This document shows, piece by piece, positions 16,777 to 26,165 of a DNA stretch of 34,010 nucleotides (the stretch's first letter is position 1; each line of letters opens with the position of its first letter). Location of the stretch: contig NZ_SSOJ01000064.1 of assembly GCF_029871205.1 (NCBI RefSeq), forward strand, positions 1 to 34,010. Reading direction: 5' to 3'. The stretch comes from Pseudomonas sp. BN417 (GTDB lineage Bacteria > Pseudomonadota > Gammaproteobacteria > Pseudomonadales > Pseudomonadaceae). A model generated the notes under the pieces. The model did no database searches. It saw nothing but the letters and a program-made list of their open reading frames with translations, and was not told the origin of the DNA. The position numbers and the translations under genes were made by a program.

Positions 16777-17793
16777 TCAGGCAAACCCCTCCAGCACTAT
16801 CTTGCCCTTGGCCTTGCCACTCTCCAGCAGGGCATGGGCGCGGCGCAGGTTGGCGGCATTGATGCTGCCGAAGTGCTCGCCCACCGTGGTCTTCAGCACG
16901 CCGGCGTCGATCAGCTGGCTGACCCGCTCCAGCAGGCGATGCTGTTCGAGGATATCCGCGGTCTGGAACATCGAGCGGGTATACATGAACTCCCAGTGCA
17001 GCGACAGGCTCTTGCGCTTGAGCTTGGTCACGTCCAGCGACGCCGGGTCGTCGATCAGGCCGAGGCGGCCCTGGGGCGCCAGGGCCTCCACCAGCTCGTC
17101 GAGGTGCTGGTCGGTCTGGGTCAGGCTGGCGACGTGGGTCACGCTGGGCAGTCCGGCGCGGCGCAGCTCCTCGGCCAGGGGCTTGCTGTGGTCCAGCACA
17201 TGGTGGGCGCCCAGTTCGCGCACCCAGGCCTGGGTTTCCGGGCGCGAGGCGGTGCCGATCACGGGCAGGCCGGTGAGCTGGCGAGCCAGTTGCACCAGGA
17301 TCGAACCCACGCCGCCGGCGGCGCCCACCACCAGCAGGCTCTGGTCCTGGCCGTCCTCACCTTCGACTATCTGCAGGCGGTCGAAGAGCAGTTCCCAGGC
17401 GGTGATGGAGGTCAACGGCAGGGCGGCCGCCGCGGCGAAGTCCAGGCTCTTCGGCATGTGCCCGACTATGCGCTCGTCCACCCGGTGGCGCTCGGCGTTG
17501 CCGCCCTGGCGGGTCAGGTCGCCGGCGTAGAACACCCGGTCGCCGGGCTGGAACAGGCTTACCTCGCTACCCACCGCCTTGACCACCCCAGCCACGTCCC
17601 AGCCCAGCACCTTTGGCTGGCCGGCCTCTGGCGCGGCGTTACGGCGCACCTTGGTGTCCACCGGGTTGACCGAGATGGCGCGGACTTCCACCAGCAGGTC
17701 GCGCGGGCCCGGCTGCGGTTCCGGCAGGACGATGTCCTGCAGCGCTTCGGGATGGTCGATGGGCAGGTTCTGGAAATAGGCGACGGCTTTCAT
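16777..17793 (-). CDS. Zinc-type alcohol dehydrogenase-like protein / NADPH:quinone reductase
   Basis: The protein has 338 residues, the medium-chain dehydrogenase/reductase fold. The N-terminal GroES-like domain has VEVRAISVNPVDTKVRR, and the Rossmann motif is VVGAAGGVGSILVQLA (residues about 152-167). The usual catalytic zinc cysteine and histidine are absent, as in quinone oxidoreductases of the QOR/ZTA1 group. It is expected to reduce quinones or enones with NADPH in the cytoplasm. The ATG at 17793 is supported by a GGAG-like site; the longer frame reads into the divergent LysR gene. That regulator starts 100 bases away and probably controls it. Confidence 0.92.
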   Translation of the reverse strand: MKAVAYFQNLPIDHPEALQDIVLPEPQPGPRDLLVEVRAISVNPVDTKVRRNAAPEAGQPKVLGWDVAGVVKAVGSEVSLFQPGDRVFYAGDLTRQGGNAERHRVDERIVGHMPKSLDFAAAAALPLTSITAWELLFDRLQIVEGEDGQDQSLLVVGAAGGVGSILVQLARQLTGLPVIGTASRPETQAWVRELGAHHVLDHSKPLAEELRRAGLPSVTHVASLTQTDQHLDELVEALAPQGRLGLIDDPASLDVTKLKRKSLSLHWEFMYTRSMFQTADILEQHRLLERVSQLIDAGVLKTTVGEHFGSINAANLRRAHALLESGKAKGKIVLEGFA

Positions 17794-17893
17794 CTGGATT
17801 CTCCGCTTGGGGCTGATGGGGGCGCATGGTCGGTTATTTCGCAGGCGAGAAAAATCAGCTAGAAAATGACAGTCTTTCAAAGGATTTTTGAAA

Positions 17894-18808
17894 ATGCTGC
17901 GCCTCGACGACCTCGCCCTGTTCGTCAGTACCGCCGACCACGGTAGCCTCTCGGCGGCCGCGCGCAAGCTGGACGTTTCGCCGGCCGTGGCCAGCGCCGC
18001 ACTCAAACGCCTGGAGCGGCAACTGGACGTGCGCCTCTTCGCGCGTTCCACCCGCAGCCTGCGCCTGACCCCCGAGGGCGAGCAGTTCCTCGCCCATGCG
18101 CGCAATGCCCTCGAGAGCCTTGCGGAGGGCCAGCGCCAGCTGGCCGGTGGCCGCGACGACATAGCCGGCGTATTGCAGCTGTCGGCACCCTCGGACTTCG
18201 GCCGCAACGTGCTGCTGCCCTGGCTCGACGAGTTCCAGCGCGAACACCCGAGGCTCAGCCTGCGCCTGCAGCTGAGCGACCGTGTCGCCGACCTGTTCCG
18301 CCAGTCCGTGGACATCGCCATCCGCTACGGCGAGCCCGAGGACTCCAGCCTGGTGGCGCTGCCCCTGGCCGCCGCCAACCGCCGGGTACTCTGCGCCTCG
18401 TCCGGCTATTTCGCCCGCCATGGACGGCCAAGCCAGCCGGAGGACCTGGCCGCGCACAACTGCCTGCTCTACCAGCTCGGCGGGCGCGTCCACGACCGCT
18501 GGAGCTTCAGCCAGGGTCGCCGCGAGCAGGTGGTGACAGTCGCCGGCAACCGCGCCTGCGACGATGCGGATGTGGTCCGCCGCTGGGCCCTGGCCGGGCA
18601 GGGGCTGACCTACAAATCCTGGCTGGACGTGGCCGGCGACATCCAGGCCGGACGCCTGGAATTGGCCCTGCCACAGTACCGCGGCGAGGCCACCCCGCTG
18701 AACCTGATCTGCGCTCACCGGGCCCAGCTGAGCAAGCCGGTGCGCCTGCTCCGCGAGTTCGTCCAGGCGCGCTGCGCCATGCTGCTCCTTGGCGCGCCAT
18801 GGGCCTGA
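17894..18808 (+). CDS. LysR-family regulator, divergent to the quinone reductase
   Basis: The protein has 304 residues. The helix-turn-helix is at residues about 3-62 (FVSTADHGSLSAAARKLDVS), and the substrate-binding domain follows (GVLQLSAPSDFGRNVLLPWL). This is the CrgA/AaeR-like branch. The ATG at 17894 has AAGGA 9 bases upstream; a TTG at 17888 is too near that site. Placement opposite the quinone reductase suggests control by an electrophile or quinone, as for related pairs, but the ligand is not visible. Confidence 0.92.
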   Translation: MLRLDDLALFVSTADHGSLSAAARKLDVSPAVASAALKRLERQLDVRLFARSTRSLRLTPEGEQFLAHARNALESLAEGQRQLAGGRDDIAGVLQLSAPSDFGRNVLLPWLDEFQREHPRLSLRLQLSDRVADLFRQSVDIAIRYGEPEDSSLVALPLAAANRRVLCASSGYFARHGRPSQPEDLAAHNCLLYQLGGRVHDRWSFSQGRREQVVTVAGNRACDDADVVRRWALAGQGLTYKSWLDVAGDIQAGRLELALPQYRGEATPLNLICAHRAQLSKPVRLLREFVQARCAMLLLGAPWA

Positions 18809-18979
18809 GTGTCGGTCACGGGAAATCCGGCGCCTGATCGTCGAATTGCTCGGGCCCGAGGTTCCGCTATCGTCTGTCTAAGCCGTGGCCTGCGTGGAGA
18901 CCCTCGTGGCTGACTTGTGTCCGACTTGCCTGAACCCTGCCGGGCCATTGCCTGGCGCTCGCCTTGGGAGGCTTGGCTG

Positions 18980-21523
18980 ATGCCCCGTCCCCGCGAGCCC
19001 GGTAACTTCCTGTCCACACTGCTGTTGCTTTTCGCCAGCTACCTGCTGCTGGCCCTCGGTGCTGTCTGGCTATCGCGCCAACCCGACAGCATCGCCACCC
19101 TCTGGTACGCCAACGCCTTCACCGTCGCCTTGCTCTGGGACCAGCCGCTGCGCCGCTGGGCCGCGCTGCTGGGGGTGGCGATGCTGGCCAATCTGCTGGC
19201 CAACCTGGCCTTCGGTGATGGCCTGATCCTGGCGGCCAGCTTCACTCCGCCCAACCTGCTGGAAGTGGGTATGGCCGCGGCGCTGCTGCGGGTCAGCGGC
19301 GCCGCCCGGCGAATGAACGAAAGCCCCGGCGCCTTCCTCCAGTTCATCTTCTTCGGCGCCCTCCTACCGCCGCTGGTGGGTGCCAGTCTGGGCGCCAGCA
19401 TCCTCGCCTGGCAGGGGCTGGACTCCTTCGAGCGCGGCTGGCTGTTCTGGGTCGAGGGCTCCATGCTCGGGGCCGTCTCGGTAATGCCCCTGGCCGTGTG
19501 GCTGCGCCAGAATGGCTGGTGGGAGCTGCTCGGTGAACGACGCCGTCGCGAGCTGCTGGTCTATGGCGCGGTGGTGCTGCTGGTTACCCCCGTTTCCCTG
19601 CTGCTGCTGCCGTTCCCCTTCGTCTACCTGTCCCTGCCGCTGATGATCGCCGCCGTGCGCCTGACCTTCGCCAGCACCGCGGTGCTGGTGGCCCTGGCCT
19701 CGGTCTGCGGCGGCCTGATCATCGCCCTCGGCCTGCTCGATGCCCACGCCCCGGACCAGGGCTGGCGTGATCTGCTGACCTACCTGCCGTTGCTCCTGGC
19801 GCTGTTGCCGGCCCTGCTGTTGGCCTCGGCCGTGGAACAGCTGCGCAAGCGCCGGCGCGAGCTGACCGCCAGCGAGACGCGCTTTCGCGACGCCATGGAC
19901 CACTCCGCCATCGGCATGGCCCTGGTGAGCCTGGATGGGCGCTGGCAGCGGGTGAACCGTGCCCTCTGCGAGATGCTCGGCTATGGCGAAGACGAGCTGT
20001 CCAGCCTGGGTTTCCAGGACGTCACCCACCCCGACGACCTGGCCGGCGACCAGGCGCTGGTGGACGAGATTCTCGCCGGGCGGCGCCACAGCTACCGCCT
20101 GGAGAAGCGCTACCTGCACAAGAGCGGAAGGGTGATCTGGGGCCTGTTGGCGGTCTCCCTGGTGCGTGACCACGAAGGTGAGCCGCTCTACTTCATCTCG
20201 CAGATCGAGGACATCGACCGCCGCAAACGCGCCGAGGAGCGCGAGACGGAACTGGCGCGGCGCTACTCGGTGGCCACCGAGGCCAGCGGCGTCGGCGTCT
20301 GGGAGTGGGACCTGGCCAGCGACCGGCTGCTCTGGGACGAGGGCATGTACCGCCTCTACGGCCGTGCCGATGGCTCGGGCGAACTGTCCTATGCCGAGTG
20401 GCACGCCCACCTGCATCCCGAGGACGCCGAACGGGCCGAGCGCGAGGTGATGGCCGCGCGCGATGGCAAGGGCCGGCTCGATATCGAGTTCCGCATCCGC
20501 CGCGCCGACGGCGCCCAGCGGGTGATCAAGGGCCACGCGCGGCTGGTCTGCGACGCCGCCGGCAGACCATTGCGCCTGGTGGGTACCAACTGGGACGTCA
20601 GCGAACTGCGCCAGTTGGCCGAGCGCTTGCACGACGAGCGCGAGCGCCTGCAGGTGACCCTCGATGCCATCGGTGACGGCGTGATCACCACCGACCTGGA
20701 AGGCCGGGTCAGCTTCCTCAACCCGGTGGCCGAGCGCCTCAGCGGCTGGAGCAGTGAAGAGGCGCGCGGCCTGCCCATCGAACAGGTGCTGCTGCTGGAG
20801 GCCGAGGACGCCCGCTTGGTGGCCAACCCGGTACGCGATTGCCTGGCCCAGGGCAGCGCCGCCAGCCTGCAGGGCCTGGCGTCGTTGCGCCACCCGGCCG
20901 GCGGCACCATCGCCCTGCGCGGCCAGGCGGCGCCCATGCGCGGCGGCGATGGCACCCTGCTCGGCAGCGTGCTGGTGCTCACCGACGTCAGCGAGGCGCG
21001 GGCGATGCAGAAACACCTGCGCTACGCCGCCACCCACGATGCGCTTACCGGCCTGCTGAACCGCCCGGCTTTCGAGGACGCCCTCACCGAAAGCTGCCGC
21101 GAGGTGTTGCAGAACGACGGCAACAGCGTGCTCTGCTTCATCGACCTGGACCACTTCAAAGGTGTCAACGACACAGCCGGACATGCCGCCGGAGACGAGT
21201 TGCTGCGCCAGATCGCGAGGCTGATGCAGGCCCAGGTGCGTGCCGGCGACCAGCTGGCGCGCCTGGGCGGCGACGAGTTCGCCCTGATCCTGCGCAGCTG
21301 TCCCCTGGCCCAGGCGGAGCTGCTGGCGGCCCGGCTGATCGCGCAGATCCAGGCCCTGGCGCTGCATTGGGAGGGGCAGGAGTTTCACGTTGGCGCCAGC
21401 GTCGGCATGGCCTGCATCCACAGCGGCAATGCCCAGCCGGCCGAGCTGCTGAAACAGGCTGATACAGCTTGCTACCGTGCGAAGCACGCAGGTCGGGGAC
21501 AATTCGCGGTCGAACATCGCTGA
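18980..21523 (+). CDS. MASE1-PAS-PAS-PAS-GGDEF diguanylate cyclase
   Basis: The protein has 847 residues. The N-terminal eight-helix MASE1 sensory domain (residues about 10-290) is followed by PAS 1 (about 300-415, RFRDAMDHSAIGMALVSLDG), PAS 2 (about 425-545, ending TNWDVSEL), PAS 3 (about 555-675, TLDAIGDGVITTDLEG) and GGDEF (about 685-845). The active-site motif GGDEF is intact at 763-767, and the inhibitory site RxxD is present at 754-757 (RAGD), five residues upstream, so feedback inhibition by c-di-GMP is expected. There is no EAL domain, unlike YegE-type relatives. The start at 18980 follows GGGAGG; the frame from the GTG at 18917 lacks such a site. Confidence 0.93.
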   Translation: MPRPREPGNFLSTLLLLFASYLLLALGAVWLSRQPDSIATLWYANAFTVALLWDQPLRRWAALLGVAMLANLLANLAFGDGLILAASFTPPNLLEVGMAAALLRVSGAARRMNESPGAFLQFIFFGALLPPLVGASLGASILAWQGLDSFERGWLFWVEGSMLGAVSVMPLAVWLRQNGWWELLGERRRRELLVYGAVVLLVTPVSLLLLPFPFVYLSLPLMIAAVRLTFASTAVLVALASVCGGLIIALGLLDAHAPDQGWRDLLTYLPLLLALLPALLLASAVEQLRKRRRELTASETRFRDAMDHSAIGMALVSLDGRWQRVNRALCEMLGYGEDELSSLGFQDVTHPDDLAGDQALVDEILAGRRHSYRLEKRYLHKSGRVIWGLLAVSLVRDHEGEPLYFISQIEDIDRRKRAEERETELARRYSVATEASGVGVWEWDLASDRLLWDEGMYRLYGRADGSGELSYAEWHAHLHPEDAERAEREVMAARDGKGRLDIEFRIRRADGAQRVIKGHARLVCDAAGRPLRLVGTNWDVSELRQLAERLHDERERLQVTLDAIGDGVITTDLEGRVSFLNPVAERLSGWSSEEARGLPIEQVLLLEAEDARLVANPVRDCLAQGSAASLQGLASLRHPAGGTIALRGQAAPMRGGDGTLLGSVLVLTDVSEARAMQKHLRYAATHDALTGLLNRPAFEDALTESCREVLQNDGNSVLCFIDLDHFKGVNDTAGHAAGDELLRQIARLMQAQVRAGDQLARLGGDEFALILRSCPLAQAELLAARLIAQIQALALHWEGQEFHVGASVGMACIHSGNAQPAELLKQADTACYRAKHAGRGQFAVEHR

Positions 21524-21643
21524 GCACGGCATATCTGCAAATGACAGGCTGCCGAGCCTGGCCTAAGCTCCTCCGTCATGGCAGTGAATGAGAAACCCTT
21601 GCATTGCCCTTTGCCATACCACGCACGATTCGAGGTCAACACC

Positions 21644-21910
21644 ATGCGTAAACTGCTGCTTGTTTCCCTGGCCCTCGTCAGCCCGCTGACCTTCGCCAAG
21701 ACCGAATGCACCACTGCCGACAAGGCCACCTGGCAAGACCAGGCCAAGTTCCAGGACGACCTCAAGGCCCAGGGCTACGACATCAAGAAATTCAAGGTCA
21801 CCGCCGGCAACTGCTACGAGATCTACGGCTGGGACAAGGACAAGCGCAAGGTCGAGATCTACTTCAACCCGGTTGACGGCAAGGTGGTCAAGCAGGAGAT
21901 CGAGGAGTAA
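21644..21910 (+). CDS. PepSY domain-containing exported protein
   Basis: The protein has 88 residues. The signal peptide MRKLLLVSLALVSPLTFA is followed by a short PepSY domain: FQDDLKAQGYDIKKFKVTAG, NCYEIYGWDKDKRKVEIYF and FNPVDGKVVKQEI. Two cysteines in the mature part (ECT and NCY) could form a disulfide. PepSY proteins of this size are often linked to two-component systems or cytochrome b561 genes and may sense or inhibit. The start at 21644 follows GAGG; the longer frame has no ribosome site. The stop is directly followed by the cytochrome gene, whose ribosome site is this gene's last codons. Confidence 0.88.
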   Translation: MRKLLLVSLALVSPLTFAKTECTTADKATWQDQAKFQDDLKAQGYDIKKFKVTAGNCYEIYGWDKDKRKVEIYFNPVDGKVVKQEIEE

Positions 21911-22447
21911 GTGGTGAGCGCCGAGACCGTTCGCCTATGGGACCCCGTGGTGCGGATCGGCCATTGGTCCCTGGTGGCCGCCTTCATCGGCGACTACTTC
22001 CTCAACGAGGCGGGCGACGGCTGGCACCGCTGGCTCGGCTACTACGCCGTGGCAGTTGTGCTGGTGCGTGTGGTCTGGGGCTTCGTCGGCCCCAGGCCGG
22101 CGCGCTGGGCAGACTTCTGGCCGCATCCAGTGCGCCTGGTTAACCACGCCAAGGTCCTCCTCCGCGGCGGGCACCTGCACCACCTGGGCCATTCGCCCCT
22201 GGGCGGGCTGGTGATGATCCTCATGCTGCTGCTGATGTTCGGCCTGGGCGTCACCGGCTTCCTGATGGAAGAAGTCGACTACTTCTGGGGCGAGGACCTG
22301 CCCCGGGATATCCATGTGTTCATGGCCGACGGCCTGTTCGGGCTGGCCTGCATACATGTGCTGGCCGCCCTGGTAGAAAGCGTGCGCACGCGTGAGAACC
22401 TGCCCTGGTCCATGGTCACCGGCCGACGCCGGGAAAGGGCCAGGTAA
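21911..22447 (+). CDS. Cytochrome b561 family protein
   Basis: The protein has 178 residues and four membrane helices (about 15-33, 39-60, 96-118, 138-158). The b561 signature WDPVVRIGHWSLV opens it, with candidate heme histidines His18 (IGHW), His39 (GWHRW) and a pair near HLHHLGH, and a later IHV. These fit a di-heme membrane electron carrier of the NiFe-hydrogenase-type/PA-b561 group that links quinol to a periplasmic partner. The start codon is GTG; the next GTG at 21914 is better spaced from GAGGAG, so the true length may be 177. It forms an operon with the PepSY gene and ends at a strong terminator. Confidence 0.9.
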   Translation: MVSAETVRLWDPVVRIGHWSLVAAFIGDYFLNEAGDGWHRWLGYYAVAVVLVRVVWGFVGPRPARWADFWPHPVRLVNHAKVLLRGGHLHHLGHSPLGGLVMILMLLLMFGLGVTGFLMEEVDYFWGEDLPRDIHVFMADGLFGLACIHVLAALVESVRTRENLPWSMVTGRRRERAR

Positions 22448-22470
22448 AGGGGCCGCTGCGCGGCCCTTTT
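22446..22470 (+). terminator. Rho-independent terminator after cytochrome b561
   Basis: An 11-bp stem (AAAGGGGCCGC with GCGGCCCTTTT, one G-T pair) closes a 3-base loop. The stem starts inside the stop codon. A REP-like half (22471-22494, family A) follows directly. Confidence 0.88.
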
Positions 22471-22617
22471 CGCGATTGAAATCGCCCCCACAGGTAATGC
22501 CTGCAAGCCCGATCAGGTCGGCCAGAGCTTCCCCCAGGTCGCATCCAGCGAACACTCCGCGCCTTCGCCCCGCCCATACTCGGGAGCACATCCTCGCAGC
22601 GAAGGAAGGGACTCCCC

Positions 22618-24033
22618 ATGCACGCACCTGGCTACAGCGCCGCCGAACGTCTCGAACGCCTGCCCATCAGCGGCTACCACCGGCTGATCTTCATCATCAT
22701 CGCCCTGGCGTTCTTTTTCGACTCGATGGACCTGGCGATGATGACCTTCCTGCTCGGCTCCATCAAAGCCGAGTTCGGCCTGAGCAGCGCCCAGGCCGGC
22801 CTGCTGGCCAGCTCGAGCTTTTTCGGCATGGTGCTCGGCGCTTCGCTGTCCGGCCTGCTGGCCGACCGCTTCGGGCGCAAACCGGTGTTCCAGGGCAGCA
22901 TCCTGCTCTGGGGCCTGGCCAGCTACCTCTGCTCCACCGCCCAGGACGTGGAAACCCTGACCCTCTACCGCATCCTCCTCGGGATCGGCATGGGCATGGA
23001 ATTTCCCATTGCCCAGTCGCTGCTCTCGGAAATGATCCCGGCCAAACGTCGCGGCCGTTACATCGCCCTGATGGATGGTTTCTGGCCCTTGGGCTTCGTC
23101 GCCGCCGGGCTGCTCTCCTACTTCCTCCTGGAGCGCATCGGCTGGCGCGATATCTTCCTGGTGCTGGCGTTCCCGGCGATCTTCGTCCTGGCCATCCGTT
23201 TCCTCATTCCCGAGTCACCGCGCTGGCTGGAGCAGGTGGGCCGGCTCAAGGCGGCGGACAAGGTGCTGCGCGGTATCGAACGGCGGGTGATGGCCTCCCT
23301 CGGCACTGACAGCCTGCCCGAACCCCAGCGCATGCCGCGCAACGCAAGCCGTGCGCCGGGTTTCTTCACGGCCTTCGGTGAACTCTGGTCGGCCCATTAC
23401 CGGCGTCGCACGCTGATGATCTGGAGCGTCTGGTTCTTCGCCCTGCTGGGCTTCTATGGCCTCACTTCCTGGCTCAGCGCATTGCTGCAGCAATCCGGCT
23501 TCGCCGTCACCCAGTCGGTCTACTACACGGTGCTGATCTCCCTCGGCGGCATTCCCGGCTTCCTCGCAGCTGCCTGGCTGGTGGAGCGCTGGGGGCGCAA
23601 ACCGACCTGCGTGCTGACCCTGCTGGGCGGCGGCATCATGGCCTTCTTCTACGGGCAGAGCGCGGTGTTTGGGGGCAACCAGGCACTGTTGATCGGTACC
23701 GGCCTGGCCATGCAGTTCTTCCTATTCGGTATGTGGGCGGTGCTCTACACCTACACGCCGGAACTCTATCCCACCTCGGCCCGCGCCACCGGTTCCGGCT
23801 TCGCTTCGGCAGTAGGGCGCGTCGGCTCGCTGCTGGGCCCCACCGTCACCGGCCTGCTCTTCCCCATCACCGGCCAGGGCGGCGTCTTCGCCCTGGGCGC
23901 GGCCTGCTTCGGCGTGGCGGCGCTGGTGGTCTGGGCCTTCGGCATGGAAACCCGTGGGCGCACGCTGGAAGAGCTGGCGGGCGAGGAGGGCGGCAAACCG
24001 GGATTGCGGGTGGTAGATCGTAGGTTGGACTGA
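22618..24033 (+). CDS. MFS transporter, metabolite:H+ symporter type
   Basis: The protein has 471 residues and 12 predicted membrane helices. The start RLPISGYHRLIFIIIALAFF and FDSMDLAMMTFLLGSIKAEF match the sugar/aromatic-acid symporter branch of the MFS (close to NiaP and related carriers). Motif A, GLLADRFGRKPVF, lies between helices 2 and 3, and ESPRWLEQ after helix 6 is typical of this branch. The substrate is not evident. The ribosome site GGAAGGGA is good. The last five residues (DRRLD) and the stop codon lie within or against a family D repeat that starts at 24019, so the original C-terminus may have been longer. Confidence 0.9.
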   Translation: MHAPGYSAAERLERLPISGYHRLIFIIIALAFFFDSMDLAMMTFLLGSIKAEFGLSSAQAGLLASSSFFGMVLGASLSGLLADRFGRKPVFQGSILLWGLASYLCSTAQDVETLTLYRILLGIGMGMEFPIAQSLLSEMIPAKRRGRYIALMDGFWPLGFVAAGLLSYFLLERIGWRDIFLVLAFPAIFVLAIRFLIPESPRWLEQVGRLKAADKVLRGIERRVMASLGTDSLPEPQRMPRNASRAPGFFTAFGELWSAHYRRRTLMIWSVWFFALLGFYGLTSWLSALLQQSGFAVTQSVYYTVLISLGGIPGFLAAAWLVERWGRKPTCVLTLLGGGIMAFFYGQSAVFGGNQALLIGTGLAMQFFLFGMWAVLYTYTPELYPTSARATGSGFASAVGRVGSLLGPTVTGLLFPITGQGGVFALGAACFGVAALVVWAFGMETRGRTLEELAGEEGGKPGLRVVDRRLD

Positions 24034-24110
24034 GCGAAGCGAAGCCCAACGATTCGTCGTCCCGGGGTGGTACAGACGTTGGGCCGCGCTTCGCTTGGCG
24101 CCAACCTACG
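24019..24110. repeat. Paired palindromic repeat (family D) overlapping a CDS end
   Basis: The left arm starts CGTAGGTTGGACTGAGCG and the right arm ends GGCGCCAACCTACG, inverted. The same layout occurs at 25516-25611. The left arm supplies the stop codon of the MFS gene (24031-24033). Confidence 0.78.
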
Positions 24111-24135
24111 GGAGGCCTGCGGCCTCCTTTCGCGA

Positions 24136-24348
24136 ATGAATTCGCTGGACACCTTCGCCTTCTTCTCCGTGGCCTTCTGGCGCAGCGACAACCCCTTCAT
24201 GGCCGAGCACTGGGTGGAAATCGCCACGGTGGACTACGGCGTGAAACTGGCTGTCAGCCTGGTGCTCTTCGTGCCGCTCTACGGTGTGCTGCTTAACGGC
24301 ATCCTGCGCTGGATGTCGCCTGCCGTACCGCTACGCAAAGCAGGTTGA
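24136..24348 (+). pseudogene. C-terminal fragment of a VUT-family (queuosine precursor) transporter
   Basis: The frame encodes about 70 residues: NSLDTFAFFSVAFWRSDNPF, then VEIATVDYGVKLAVSLVLFVPLYG. This resembles the last two membrane segments of the VUT/YhhQ family (normally about 220 residues), including the conserved D-TFAFF...FW segment. The upstream half is missing; the sequence before it is a REP-like element (CGCGAATGAATTCGCT, 24131-24146) that provides the only ATG. I read this as a remnant created at a repeat junction. No ribosome site is visible, so expression is doubtful. The family match is from memory of the pattern. Confidence 0.65.
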
Positions 24349-24396
24349 GCACCCATGGGGCGATGCTCCGGGTTTTCGGCCTGAGACGGCTGCAGT

Positions 24397-24456
24397 CGGT
24401 GCGCATGGCGCACCCTACGCGGAGGCCCTGCCCGGTAGGGTGCGCTGTGCGCACCG
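24397..24456. repeat. Paired palindromic repeat (family E)
   Basis: CGGTGCGCATGGCGCACCC and GGGTGCGCTGTGCGCACCG face each other around a 13-base centre. It lies between the VUT fragment and the end of the deaminase gene on the opposite strand. Confidence 0.75.
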
Positions 24457-24485
24457 ATTCACGAGGTAGATGGGTAACCTTTCGA

Positions 24486-25448
<963 letters not shown>

Positions 25449-25515
25449 TCATCAGGCAGGGTTGGCGGAAAGTTTAACCGCAAGGACAGGATCTCGCTGG
25501 GCTGGCCTCGCTTCC

Positions 25516-25611
25516 CGTAGGTTGGCGCTGAGCGGAGCGAAGCCCAACGATCGGAGGCACGGCCTGTTGGGCTTCGCTGACTCAGACCTGCTTGGCCCGC
25601 ACCAACCTACA
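25516..25611. repeat. Paired palindromic repeat (family D)
   Basis: The left arm begins CGTAGGTTGGCGCTGAGCG and the right arm ends GCACCAACCTACA. It matches 24019-24110 in arms but not in the centre. Confidence 0.75.
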
Positions 25612-26037
25612 GGGCTTCCAGAGATCTTCGCGCGCGGTACTGGTGCGTGATGAATACTTTCGATGCGGGGCTGCTGGGTGTTTTTTGATCAGTTTTGCGC
25701 AGCCAGCGCCGGTACTGGGCTGCGCGGTCTATTCCCAAGCTTATCCACAGTCTTTTCCCCGTTCCGGGTGGACAAATGACCTCTGTGCACAGTGCCTGGA
25801 CGGGCCCCTGCGCAGCCTTGGTGCGCGGGAGAATGCCCCGGTAAATCAGCTGCTTATCTTTGGGGCAGGGGATAAGCCCGGAGCCTGGGAAAAAAGCGAA
25901 AAGTTCTCGCTAAGCCGCGCCGCAGCCGCGTTCCAGCCAGGAGTCCACGAGTTATCCACAGCGGACTCCACAGAATTTGTGGGCTGTGGGCGGCTATTCC
26001 CGTTCGCCCCGGAGCTTGGCCTGCTTCCGCTCTTACT
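25612..26037. other. Gene-free AT-richer stretch with two perfect DnaA boxes
   Basis: No open frame here has coding character. Two perfect DnaA boxes TTATCCACA lie at 25741-25749 and 25952-25960. Degenerate boxes (for example TGTGCACAG near 25796) and T-rich TTTTTTGATCAGTTTT at 25681-25696 lie around them, as does a hairpin GCGCAGCC/GGCTGCGC (25697-25725). It could titrate DnaA. There is no nearby dnaA or gidA gene, so a replication origin is not indicated. Confidence 0.45.
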
Positions 26038-26141
26038 TGTGGGGGCGATTTCAATCGCTAAGCAGGCCGGAGGCCTGCCCGTCGCTCGGTGCCAATTGGG
26101 GCTGCCATGCAGCCCTAAGCGAATGAATTCGCCCCCACAGG
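26038..26141. repeat. REP pair (family A)
   Basis: The left arm TGTGGGGGCGATTTCAATCG and the right arm CGAATGAATTCGCCCCCACA surround a centre with the hairpin AGGCC/GGCCT and a GGGCTGC/GCAGCCC pair. It lies 24 bases downstream of the yigZ stop. Confidence 0.8.
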
Positions 26142-26165
26142 GAAGTGCCAAGGCCCCGCGTTGGC

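Noticed and set aside
19364-21532. 722-codon minus-strand frame opposite the GGDEF protein
   Set aside because: The composition is a shadow type (Gln/His/Leu-rich repeats) and the plus strand holds a complete multi-domain protein.
25691-25725. Rho-independent terminator near the hairpin GCGCAGCC/GGCTGCGC
   Set aside because: The T run lies before, not after, the stem on the plus strand, and an A-rich run follows on the minus strand.
25612-26037. Replication origin
   Set aside because: Only two perfect DnaA boxes, no dnaA, rpmH, gidA or parAB gene nearby. I kept it as a DnaA-box region only.
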